From an uncultured beta proteobacterium (GTDB lineage Bacteria; Pseudomonadota; Gammaproteobacteria; Burkholderiales; Burkholderiaceae_C): 7,484 bases of DNA. Positions 1 through 5,208 of this stretch are shown here, one piece after another. Position 1 is the stretch's first letter, and the number at the start of each line of letters is the position of its first letter. Location of the stretch: the NCBI GenBank assembly GCA_903944555.1, contig CAJASG010000297.1:1-7484 (forward strand), written 5' to 3'. The notes below the pieces were generated by a model. That model was not told the DNA's origin and made no database searches. It saw only the letters and a program-made list of their open reading frames with translations. The position numbers and the translations under genes are program-made.

Positions 1-333
1 CACATCGTGCGCTGGGGCTCTGGTGCCTTGAGTGACCCGCAAGCCGTGATCGACCAGATCAACGCCCTGGGCTACGGTTTGACCATAGGCATCCAGACCC
101 GCATCGACAGCCGCGCCCAGGCCCTGGCCCGCGCCGCGCATGTGGGCAATGTCTATATCAACCGCAACCAGATCGGCGCAGTGGTGGGGGTGCAACCCTT
201 TGGCGGCGAAGGCCTGTCAGGCACCGGACCCAAAGCCGGGGGCCCGCACTACCTGTACCGCTTCTGCGCCGAGCAGACCATCACGGTGAACACCACCGCC
301 GCCGGTGGAAATGCGGCCTTGCTGGCGGGGTAA
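1..333 (+). CDS. putA: PutA C-terminal end (proline dehydrogenase / glutamate semialdehyde dehydrogenase), 5'-truncated
   Basis: Only the last 110 codons are present; the frame is open from base 1 and ends with TAA at 331-333. The fragment carries the C-terminal signature of the aldehyde dehydrogenase domain of PutA: an INALGYGLT segment, NVYINRN, then GAVVGVQPFGGEGLSGTGPK with the following AGGP and a YLYRF segment. In the family this domain oxidises L-glutamate-gamma-semialdehyde to glutamate with NAD+, after an N-terminal flavin domain has oxidised proline. The catalytic cysteine and the proline dehydrogenase domain lie upstream of the window, so whether the protein is bifunctional or also has the N-terminal DNA-binding domain cannot be seen. 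The short Ala/Gly-rich tail after the dehydrogenase core is unremarkable. The PutA assignment is strong; a stand-alone 1-pyrroline-5-carboxylate dehydrogenase is the only real alternative. Confidence 0.93.
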   Translation, partial: HIVRWGSGALSDPQAVIDQINALGYGLTIGIQTRIDSRAQALARAAHVGNVYINRNQIGAVVGVQPFGGEGLSGTGPKAGGPHYLYRFCAEQTITVNTTAAGGNAALLAG

Positions 334-342
334 TACCCGCTA

Positions 343-369
343 AAACGCCCATGGCTGCCATGGGCGTTT
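343..369. terminator. Perfect 12-bp-stem hairpin between convergent genes, likely bidirectional terminator
   Basis: AAACGCCCATGG (343-354) pairs perfectly with CCATGGGCGTTT (358-369) around a three-base CTG loop. It lies 9 bases after the putA stop and 3 bases after the stop of the minus-strand gene that ends at 373. The stem starts with A residues and ends with T residues, so each strand has a short 3' U stretch. The minus strand has four Ts and the plus strand three. This is the layout of a Rho-independent terminator serving both convergent genes, although the U tracts are short. Confidence 0.8.
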
Positions 370-372
370 CGC

Positions 373-894
373 TTAAAGCAGCGGCTTTTGCATGGTTGGC
401 AAAGCGTTGGGGGCGGATCCTGGCGGAAGAAAGTATTCGCCGTAATTGCGCAACGCCTGCAACACGCCGAAAGCGCCCGCCCGTTGGATCTGGGTTTTGG
501 ACGTCGTACGCATCAGCTGCAGGCTATGCGCAAGGTCGATCATGACCACGAGATGAAAGGCCTTTTCAGTCTCTTTTGATATTTTTCGGTTCTTCAGCAT
601 CGCGGCTACGTTTTCATCAATCGCTTGCGCAAGGTGTTGGTAGTCCTGCGCACGCATTTGATCGCGGCCAATGCGCTCTTTGCATGCAGCCATCGCAATG
701 CGAATGCTTTCCATGCTCTGATGCACCACATCGTCAGCCTCCCACCGGCCGGACTGCGGCAGACTTTTCGCTCCGCTGCCAATGCCCTCTGCTTTTTGCG
801 GGACCTGCGCAGCGCACACCGTACCAGCCAAGAACATCACCAAGGTTGTGGCAACCACCCTCACACCAGACCACTGAATATTAGCCAACACCAC
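373..894 (-). CDS. Exported protein of unknown function, 173 aa
   Basis: The gene starts with GTG at 894-892, supported by a strong AAAGGAGG ribosome-binding site just upstream, and stops with TAA at 375-373. Residues 10-29 form a hydrophobic signal-peptide core (VRVVATTLVMFLAG) followed by V-C-A-A, so signal peptidase I could cut near residue 28 or 29. Cys27 is not in a lipobox, so a lipoprotein is unlikely. The mature part of about 145 residues is mostly predicted helical, with AIDENVAAML around residues 91-100 and a hydrophobic stretch FHLVVMIDLAHSLQLM around 112-127, then a short C-terminal tail. I recall small exported proteobacterial proteins with a similar helical pattern, but I cannot name a family safely. 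No catalytic motif is visible. It is convergent with putA and divergent from the PepSY gene, sharing with it a control region that holds response-regulator boxes. A periplasmic sensor or binding role is speculation. Confidence 0.75.
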   Translation of the reverse strand: MVLANIQWSGVRVVATTLVMFLAGTVCAAQVPQKAEGIGSGAKSLPQSGRWEADDVVHQSMESIRIAMAACKERIGRDQMRAQDYQHLAQAIDENVAAMLKNRKISKETEKAFHLVVMIDLAHSLQLMRTTSKTQIQRAGAFGVLQALRNYGEYFLPPGSAPNALPTMQKPLL

Positions 895-898
895 GCGC

Positions 899-906
899 CC
901 TCCTTT
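899..906 (-). promoter_or_regulatory. Ribosome-binding site fixing the GTG start of the exported-protein gene
   Basis: The minus strand reads AAAGGAGG, then GGCGC-type spacing, then the GTG at 894. This near-consensus Shine-Dalgarno sequence at close spacing supports the GTG start over the internal ATG (Met20), which would cut away half of the signal peptide. Confidence 0.7.
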
Positions 907-947
907 ATGTCTACCGATAAGTAAGGCGGCAATTCTTACCTCTCATG

Positions 948-964
948 CTTAAGGCGGTCTTAAT
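948..964 (+). promoter_or_regulatory. Direct-repeat box 1, PmrA/QseB-type response-regulator site
   Basis: The sequence is CTTAAG-GCGGT-CTTAAT. It is two half-sites with an 11-bp period and fully matches the (C/T)TTAA(G/T)-N5-(C/T)TTAA(G/T) pattern known for PmrA and related OmpR-family regulators. It lies 53 bp upstream of the minus-strand GTG and 87 bp upstream of the PepSY ATG at 1052, so it could act on either gene. No convincing -10 element sits at the expected distance on the plus-strand side, where the DNA is very G+C-rich. Confidence 0.6.
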
Positions 965-1006
965 GGAATTTCCGGCAAACCGGCGCCGGCGCGGGGGTTC
1001 TCCTCA

Positions 1007-1018
1007 CGGGCCGGCCCG
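1007..1018. repeat. 12-bp perfect G+C palindrome beside box 2
   Basis: CGGGCCGGCCCG is its own reverse complement and ends two bases before response-regulator box 2. A second palindrome, CCGGCGCCGG, lies at 980-989. Together they make the DNA between the two boxes unusually G+C-rich and able to form hairpins. They may be an operator, part of a leader hairpin, or chance in G+C-rich DNA. Confidence 0.4.
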
Positions 1019-1020
1019 GT

Positions 1021-1037
1021 GTTAAGAAATGCTTAAT
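1021..1037 (+). promoter_or_regulatory. Direct-repeat box 2, PmrA/QseB-type response-regulator site
   Basis: The sequence is GTTAAG-AAATG-CTTAAT, with the same 11-bp half-site period as box 1. Only the first base departs from the PmrA-type pattern. It begins 73 bp after box 1, close to seven turns of the helix, so both boxes would face the same side of the DNA. The second half-site supplies a TTAATG that could serve as a poor -35, with TATATT at 1057-1062 as -10 after an 18-bp spacer. Confidence 0.6.
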
Positions 1038-1062
1038 GCAAGGGGGTGAAGATGCGTATATT
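1033..1062 (+). promoter_or_regulatory. Candidate activator-dependent promoter overlapping box 2
   Basis: TTAATG (1033-1038) and TATATT (1057-1062, one mismatch to TATAAT) are 18 bp apart. A weak -35 inside a response-regulator box is the usual layout of PmrA-type activated promoters. Transcription would then begin near 1069, downstream of the ATG at 1052, and translation would have to begin at the ATG at 1085. This competes with the strong ribosome-binding site that points to 1052. Confidence 0.35.
1040..1049 (+). promoter_or_regulatory. Near-consensus ribosome-binding site for the PepSY gene
   Basis: AAGGGGGTGA matches the 10-base anti-Shine-Dalgarno complement AAGGAGGTGA at nine positions and is followed after two bases by ATG at 1052. 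It favours that start over the ATG at 1085, which has only a weak GACGGA in front of it. The GTG at 1046 lies inside this site and is unlikely to be a start. Confidence 0.6.
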
Positions 1063-1438
1063 TCCCCACTCGACGGACTTTTTCATGACATTTCATACCC
1101 CCCTGTTTGCGAGCTTGCTGATCCTTGTGTCCGGTGTGGCGCTGGGGCAAGAAGGTTCGCCCCGCAAGGCCCCGGCCAAAGCGCCCCTTGCATCGGCCCC
1201 AGTCGGGTTCAGTCGCGAAAACCCCATGGACATCTGCACCACCGTGCCACGCAGCGAATGGATCACGGAGGATGAAATGAAATTGCTGGCGCAGCACCGC
1301 GGCTACAAGATCAAGACCTTCAAGGTAGCCAAAGGCAACTGCTACGAGGTGTATGGGTTTGATCGAAATGGCCAGATTGTCGAGGCCTATTTCAACCCCG
1401 CCACCTCACGGCTGGTCCGGGAAAACATTGCCCGCTGA
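1052..1438 (+). CDS. Small exported PepSY-domain protein, 128 aa
   Basis: From the ATG at 1052 the protein has a signal peptide with hydrophobic core LFASLLILVSGVAL (residues 18-31) and a likely cut after Gly32 (A-L-G before Gln33). A short Pro/Ala/Lys linker follows, then one PepSY-like unit at about 74-124. Its pattern of GYKIKTFKVAKGNCYEVYG, DRNGQIVEAYF and NPATSRLV is the typical beta-hairpin and NPxT ending of short betaproteobacterial PepSY proteins. Two cysteines (62 and 97) could form a disulfide in the periplasm. PepSY domains are thought to bind peptides or inhibit proteases. In this order such small versions often sit near two-component systems or b-type cytochromes, but neither is in the window. 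The upstream PmrA/QseB-type boxes suggest two-component control. Translation from ATG 1085 would give 117 residues with a shorter signal peptide. Confidence 0.82.
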   Translation: MRIFPHSTDFFMTFHTPLFASLLILVSGVALGQEGSPRKAPAKAPLASAPVGFSRENPMDICTTVPRSEWITEDEMKLLAQHRGYKIKTFKVAKGNCYEVYGFDRNGQIVEAYFNPATSRLVRENIAR

Positions 1439-1451
1439 CGGCGGCCAAAGC

Positions 1452-2795
1452 TCAAACCTTCGACAGGTACCCGGCGTTGACCATCATGTCTCGGACACGG
1501 GGCACGATGTCATCCAACGCAAACTTGGGGTCTTTGGCACCCGTGAGACCCTGAAAAATGGCAGAGCCCAAGGGCCCGGTGTTGATGTCATCCCACTGCG
1601 CAATGATGGGGCGCCAATCGGGATCGGAGTACCGTAGCTGTTCCTTGAGGGTGATGTACTCCGGGTACTGGCGCACCATGTCGACATCGGACAAGGTCGA
1701 CATGCGCGTAGGCGAGGCCCCAAGCTGGCAGACCGCCTTGTCCTGCGCCTTGGAGGTCAACCACTGCATCAGCAAAAAGGCGGCGTCGGCATGGACTGCA
1801 TTGCGGGGAATCGCCAGCCCCAAACCGCCGGACTGCGCAGCATGGTGCGCGCCCCGAGGGTGCAAAACATAGCTGACCTTGCCGTCGATTTTGGAGAGCG
1901 CCGGGTTGCGCACCGGGCCAAACAGGGCGGTCGAATCCAGGTACATGGCGCTGTGGCCCTGCAAGAACGCGTTCAGCATCTCGTTGTACCCAAAGCCGGA
2001 AATACCGCGCGGCCCGGTCTCGGCAATTTCCTTAAGCAGTTGCAGGGCATCCACCCCCACACGGTTGTTGAATACCGGATTCCAATGCGCATCAAACACC
2101 TTGCCGCCCAGGGCATTCAGGTGCAACAGCCAGGCATGCACACAGTTGTGCCCCGATTGCCCGCGCGACGTCAACGCGCCCATGCCTGTTTTTTCCCGCA
2201 AGGGCGCCAACAGGGCACGCAACTCGCGGTAGGTCTTGGGCGGATGGAGATTGTGTTTTTCAAAGAGGTCCCGTCGATAGGCCAGGATGGAGGTTTCCGC
2301 GCCATAGGGCAAGCCATACAACTTGGCTCCCGGACCTGGCAGATACCCTTTGGGGCCCCCCACCAGGCCCATGTTGTCCAGATAGCGCGGAACAATGTCG
2401 GCCAGGTCATACGCGGGGTCGGCCAGGTCAGGGTTCTTTAGAAAGGGCGCCAGTGCATGGATCAGGTTTTTACTGACGTACTCCGTCTTCCACATCACCA
2501 CGTAAGACACCAGGTCAAAGTCCCCCTGGGGCTTTGACATCTCGCTGAGTTGCAGGCCTTTCATCCGCAAGATGTGGCTGCGCGTGACGTCGACCTTAAT
2601 ACCGGTTTCCCGCGTGAAGGCGGGCAACAACTTCAGCATGGCGTCGTAATGCGGGTGGTCTGGAATACTCATCCCCACGGTCTGGCCCCGGTACTTCGCG
2701 TAGCGGCTGCTGCTGGCACTGGAAGCAAGCGGCAAGGACGCGCCCCACACCGACAGCGCGGTGCGGCCAAGAAGATCACGTCTATTGACCATCAT
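1452..2795 (-). CDS. Extracellular solute-binding protein, family 1 (ABC-type, sugar-like), 447 aa
   Basis: The ATG at 2795 follows GGGGTGAG with a 6-base gap; a second ATG comes directly after and would change only one residue. The N-terminus VNRRDLLGRTAL with a mild hydrophobic stretch and ASSASS resembles a twin-arginine signal, with a cut near residues 25-28. The mature part has the layout of family-1 (MalE/UgpB-type) binding proteins. It opens with a beta-strand/helix unit ending in a segment like AFTRETGIKVDV (59-70), followed by LYGLPYGAETSILAYRRDLF (159-178) with a downstream HPPKTYREL. An FLQGHSAMYLDSTALFG segment (277-293) and GLGLAIPRNAV (324-334) follow. It would capture a sugar, polyol or related solute in the periplasm for an inner-membrane ABC transporter. 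No permease or ATPase gene lies beside it, so it is an orphan here and the ligand cannot be told. It converges on the PepSY gene with a 13-bp gap and no visible terminator, and is divergent from the Crp/Fnr-type regulator. Confidence 0.88.
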   Translation of the reverse strand: MMVNRRDLLGRTALSVWGASLPLASSASSSRYAKYRGQTVGMSIPDHPHYDAMLKLLPAFTRETGIKVDVTRSHILRMKGLQLSEMSKPQGDFDLVSYVVMWKTEYVSKNLIHALAPFLKNPDLADPAYDLADIVPRYLDNMGLVGGPKGYLPGPGAKLYGLPYGAETSILAYRRDLFEKHNLHPPKTYRELRALLAPLREKTGMGALTSRGQSGHNCVHAWLLHLNALGGKVFDAHWNPVFNNRVGVDALQLLKEIAETGPRGISGFGYNEMLNAFLQGHSAMYLDSTALFGPVRNPALSKIDGKVSYVLHPRGAHHAAQSGGLGLAIPRNAVHADAAFLLMQWLTSKAQDKAVCQLGASPTRMSTLSDVDMVRQYPEYITLKEQLRYSDPDWRPIIAQWDDINTGPLGSAIFQGLTGAKDPKFALDDIVPRVRDMMVNAGYLSKV

Positions 2796-2909
2796 TTAGT
2801 ACTCACCCCAAACAGCGAACATTAAGACTCACGGCTACGCCTTTTATCCAAGCATTCAATTCAACCACTCGATTTGATCCAACGCAAGAAAAGATAACTA
2901 ACAAGGGCA

Positions 2910-2927
2910 ATAGTTCTTTGGAACTAT
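2910..2927. promoter_or_regulatory. Perfect inverted repeat ATAGTTC-N4-GAACTAT, candidate operator
   Basis: Seven-base arms match perfectly around TTTG. The word TAGTTCTTT recurs at 2945-2953, 34 bp further on, giving a second half-site in the same orientation. The size and symmetry suit a dimeric helix-turn-helix regulator. It is not the TTGAT-N4-ATCAA pattern of FNR/Dnr proteins, so the regulator encoded next door need not be the binder. As RNA it would be only a weak hairpin. Confidence 0.4.
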
Positions 2928-2960
2928 GCGAATACGCAATTGAGTAGTTCTTTATGGCGA

Positions 2961-2977
2961 TCAAATAGCTCATTTGA
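2961..2977. promoter_or_regulatory. Perfect inverted repeat TCAAAT-N5-ATTTGA, candidate operator
   Basis: Six-base arms match perfectly around AGCTC, 68 bp before the start of the Crp/Fnr-type gene. The arms contain TCAA and TTGA words but in the opposite order to an FNR box, so it is not a standard site of that family. It lies where an operator or activator site of the regulator gene could be. Confidence 0.35.
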
Positions 2978-3045
2978 AGGATGGCGCCAGGTGATTTCGG
3001 TCCCTAAAGTTAACCCAAGTCAAATCCAATCAAGAAATAGTAAAA

Positions 3046-3744
3046 ATGCGCGTCAACCCCCAAGATATGCAGCGGCACTTGTCGGCAGTCCCCATGTTCA
3101 GCGAATTGTCTACCCATCGGCGGGAAAATGTGGCGCAAGGCTGCAAGCTGCGCCGATTCAGCCGCACGGAAATGGTTTTTAGGACTGGTGAGCAGTGCGA
3201 TGCCTTTCACTACCTGGTCTCGGGTCAAGTCAAACTTTACGTCACATCGGCATCCGGTGAAGAGAAGGTGATTGAGTTGATTGGCCCCGGCCAGAGCTTT
3301 GCAGAAGCCATGATGTTTTTGGCCAAACCCTACATCCTGAATGCCCAGGCCTTGAGCGACACCTTGCTGATGACCGTGAGCAAGCAGGCGGTTTTCGGAG
3401 AAATTGAACGCGACCCCCGCTTCTCCATGCACATGCTGTCCGGCATTTCGCACGGTTTGCACCAGCTTCTGATGGATGTGGAAAGTTACACCCTGCACAG
3501 CGGGTTGCAGCGATTGATTGGCTACCTGCTCAAAGATGTCGATCTGGACCAGAGCGGGAACTTGGGCATCATCACGGTCGCATTGCCTGCCAGCAAGGCC
3601 ACTGTGGCGTCACGCCTGTCCCTGACCCCAGAATACTTTTCACGGGTACTGCACCAGCTCGAATCCGACAAACTGATTGAAATCAACAAACGCGAAATCC
3701 GCCTCCTGGACGCACGAAGGCTGGCCACCTACGGCGCACACTGA
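3046..3744 (+). CDS. Crp/Fnr-family transcription regulator, Dnr-like, 232 aa
   Basis: An N-terminal cyclic-nucleotide-binding-type beta-roll covers about residues 12-130, with LSAVPMFSELS at the start, FHYLVSGQVKLYV (54-66) and a FAEAMMF segment (85-91). A dimerisation helix (about 130-165) and a C-terminal winged helix-turn-helix (about 180-225) follow. The recognition helix reads TPEYFSRVL, with the E-x-x-S-R spacing of FNR-type proteins, which suggests recognition of TTGAT-N4-ATCAA sites. The Arg-Ser pair that contacts cAMP in CRP is replaced (YILNAQAL), and there is no N-terminal FNR cysteine cluster; the only cysteines are 33 and 51. That combination fits the Dnr/NnrR branch, whose members sense nitric oxide through haem, but the signal here is inferred. 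No ribosome-binding site stands out before the ATG. It is divergent from the solute-binding protein gene, and a glycosylation cassette follows it. Confidence 0.87.
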   Translation: MRVNPQDMQRHLSAVPMFSELSTHRRENVAQGCKLRRFSRTEMVFRTGEQCDAFHYLVSGQVKLYVTSASGEEKVIELIGPGQSFAEAMMFLAKPYILNAQALSDTLLMTVSKQAVFGEIERDPRFSMHMLSGISHGLHQLLMDVESYTLHSGLQRLIGYLLKDVDLDQSGNLGIITVALPASKATVASRLSLTPEYFSRVLHQLESDKLIEINKREIRLLDARRLATYGAH

Positions 3745-3766
3745 TCGCGCGCGCAGTCGGTACGCT

Positions 3767-3772
3767 TAGAAT
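3767..3772 (+). promoter_or_regulatory. Candidate -10 element in front of the gtrB-like gene
   Basis: TAGAAT within CTTAGAATCC differs from TATAAT at one base and lies 29 bp before the ATG at 3802, so transcription could begin near 3779. No good -35 is visible upstream; CTGATC at 3741-3746 is a poor match with a 20-bp gap. The element suggests the gtr genes can be transcribed apart from the regulator gene, whose stop is 22 bp upstream. Confidence 0.4.
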
Positions 3773-3801
3773 CCGCGGTATCCCTGCGGGCGAACCACCA
3801 C

Positions 3802-4743
3802 ATGACTGAATTGCGCAAAAAGATCTCCATCATCGTCCCGTTTTACAACGAGGAGGACGGTGCGCAGGTGTTTTACGAAACCCTGAATCGGGTGATGGAC
3901 GGCATCGAAGGCATCGACTTTGAAGTCATTTGCGTCGATGACGGAAGCCAGGACGGCACCCTGGCAGCATTGATTGGCATGACAGAACGCGATGCCCGCT
4001 ATAAGGTGATCGAACTTTCCCGCAATTTTGGCAAAGAAGCCGCCATGACCGCCGGATTGGAAGCCTGTGACGGCGACGCCGTCATCCCCATTGATGCCGA
4101 CCTGCAAGACCCGCCAGAAGTCATTCAAGGACTGATTCAAGAGTGGAAAAAGGGCAACGAAGTCGTCTTGGCGCGGCGTATTGACCGCAGCTCTGACTCG
4201 TTTTTGAAGCGCAAAACGGCCGAACTGTTCTACCGGGTGCACAACCGATTTTCCAGCGTTCAAATTCCGGAAAATGTGGGCGACTTTCGCCTGATGGACC
4301 GGGTCGTGGTGGAGGCGCTCAAACGACTGCCCGAACAACAGCGGTTCATGAAGGGGTTGTTCGCCTGGGTGGGTTTCAAAACGGTCACGCTGGATTACGC
4401 CCGGCACCCGCGGGCCGCCGGCAGCAGCAAATTTTCAGGCTGGAAGTTGTGGAATTTTGCGCTGGAAGGCATCACCAGCTTCAGCTCCACCCCGCTTAAA
4501 TTTTGGTCCTATGCCGGTGGTGCCGGAGCGCTCATCAGCCTGCTGTACGCCGCCTACATCGTCATTCGCACCATGGTGCAGGGCGTGGATCTGCCCGGGT
4601 ATGCCTCGCTGCTGGTGGCCGTCATTTTCTTCGGCAGCGTTCAGCTCATCAGTGTGGGCATGCTGGGGGAATACATCGGGCGGATCTATATGGAAACAAA
4701 ACGCCGCCCGTTGTATATCGTCCGAAAGCATCATGGCAAGTAA
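3802..4743 (+). CDS. GtrB-like family 2 glycosyltransferase acting on a polyprenyl phosphate, 313 aa
   Basis: A cytosolic GT-A domain (about residues 6-215) carries ISIIVPFYNEEDG at the start, VDDGS (45-49) and the metal-binding DAD (98-100) followed by LQDPPE. Further on are GDFRLMDR (160-167), RFMKG (181-185) and SKFSGWKL (209-216). Two membrane helices follow at about 233-258 and 268-291, ending in a basic tail. This order and length are those of GtrB/DPM1-type enzymes, which move a sugar from a nucleotide donor to undecaprenyl phosphate on the inner face of the membrane. The sugar cannot be read from the sequence. ArnC, which adds formamido-arabinose to the same lipid, has a similar architecture and is the main alternative. 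The GtrA-like gene 39 bp downstream favours a gtr-type cassette. No strong ribosome-binding site is seen before the ATG. Confidence 0.9.
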   Translation: MTELRKKISIIVPFYNEEDGAQVFYETLNRVMDGIEGIDFEVICVDDGSQDGTLAALIGMTERDARYKVIELSRNFGKEAAMTAGLEACDGDAVIPIDADLQDPPEVIQGLIQEWKKGNEVVLARRIDRSSDSFLKRKTAELFYRVHNRFSSVQIPENVGDFRLMDRVVVEALKRLPEQQRFMKGLFAWVGFKTVTLDYARHPRAAGSSKFSGWKLWNFALEGITSFSSTPLKFWSYAGGAGALISLLYAAYIVIRTMVQGVDLPGYASLLVAVIFFGSVQLISVGMLGEYIGRIYMETKRRPLYIVRKHHGK

Positions 4744-4782
4744 CGTGCACCGCACCGCTCGCGGGCTTGTCGGCGATTCCCC

Positions 4783-5172
4783 ATGCTGATTCGGCGCGCA
4801 ATGCGTTTTGCCGTCACGGGGGTGTTTGTCACACTGGTGCACATTGCGGTGGCGACCGCATGGATGCAGTGGGCGCGCCCGACACCCGCCTTGGCCAACG
4901 CCGTGGCGTTCCTGGTGGCGACCGGTTTTTCCTATGTCATCAACACCCTTTGGAGTTTTTCCAGCGGGATGGGGCACCAAGTGCTTGCCAAGTTCTTCGT
5001 CGTCTCCCTGGTCGGCCTGTCTTTGTCTGCGGGCGTGTCACATGCCGTTGATTTGCTGGGGTTCTCATACCCCTATGGAATCGCCGCCGTTGTCTGCGTC
5101 ATGCCTCCGGTCAATTTTTTACTGCACAATTTCTGGACCTATCGCCAGTCCAGGAGCCCCCAAGCCCTGTAA
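4783..5172 (+). CDS. GtrA-like four-helix membrane protein, presumed lipid-linked sugar flippase, 129 aa
   Basis: The protein has four predicted membrane helices at about residues 8-27, 35-55, 69-90 and 97-117. It shows GtrA-family landmarks: RRAMRFAVTGV at the N-terminus, the SYVINTLWSF motif at the end of helix 2 and FLLHNFWTY near the C-terminus. Length matches the family's usual 120-150 residues. GtrA proteins are thought to flip undecaprenyl-phosphate-linked sugars made by GtrB to the periplasmic face. ATG 4783 is the only usable start after the upstream stop in this frame; its ribosome-binding site is weak, so translation may be coupled loosely to gtrB, 39 bp away. The next gene follows after 36 bp in the same direction, consistent with one operon. 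Confidence 0.88.
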   Translation: MLIRRAMRFAVTGVFVTLVHIAVATAWMQWARPTPALANAVAFLVATGFSYVINTLWSFSSGMGHQVLAKFFVVSLVGLSLSAGVSHAVDLLGFSYPYGIAAVVCVMPPVNFLLHNFWTYRQSRSPQAL

Positions 5173-5208
5173 GAGCGGCCTCCATTTCAAGCGCCAAGAA
5201 AGCCATCC

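Larger units (their letters stand above)
2796..3045. other. Divergent control region between binding-protein and Crp/Fnr-type genes
   Basis: These 250 bp contain no gene that I can support and are clearly more A+T-rich than the flanking genes. They must hold the start signals of two divergent genes. I could not place a convincing -35/-10 pair on either strand. The inverted repeats at 2910-2927 and 2961-2977 and the repeated TAGTTCTTT word at 2911 and 2945 are listed separately. Confidence 0.6.

Noticed and set aside
1677..1704. Perfect inverted repeat with 9-bp arms (CATGTCGAC and GTCGACATG) around 10 bp inside the solute-binding protein gene.
   Set aside because: It lies well within a coding region, where it encodes parts of a Met-Ser-Thr ... 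Val-Asp-Met segment. There is no sign of a promoter or terminator nearby, so chance is the simplest explanation.
1791..2441. Plus-strand open frame of 216 codons opposite the solute-binding protein gene.
   Set aside because: The translation has no recognisable domain, and the opposite strand encodes a clear binding protein with its conserved segments. It is a shadow of high-G+C coding DNA.
3010..3023. TTAAC-CCAA-GTCAA, a possible FNR/Dnr box just before the regulator gene.
   Set aside because: It matches only seven of ten defined positions of TTGAT-N4-ATCAA, including weak half-site cores, so I do not list it as a site. Autoregulation remains possible.
3766..4407. Minus-strand open frame of 213 codons opposite the gtrB-like gene.
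   Set aside because: It covers the glycosyltransferase domain with all its motifs on the plus strand and has no coherent protein pattern of its own.
4503..5051. Plus-strand frame of 182 codons overlapping the end of gtrB and the start of gtrA, which could be read as a frameshifted fusion.
   Set aside because: Both gtrB and gtrA are complete in their own frame with normal length and motifs. The overlapping frame is Arg/His/Gly-rich and lacks helices.
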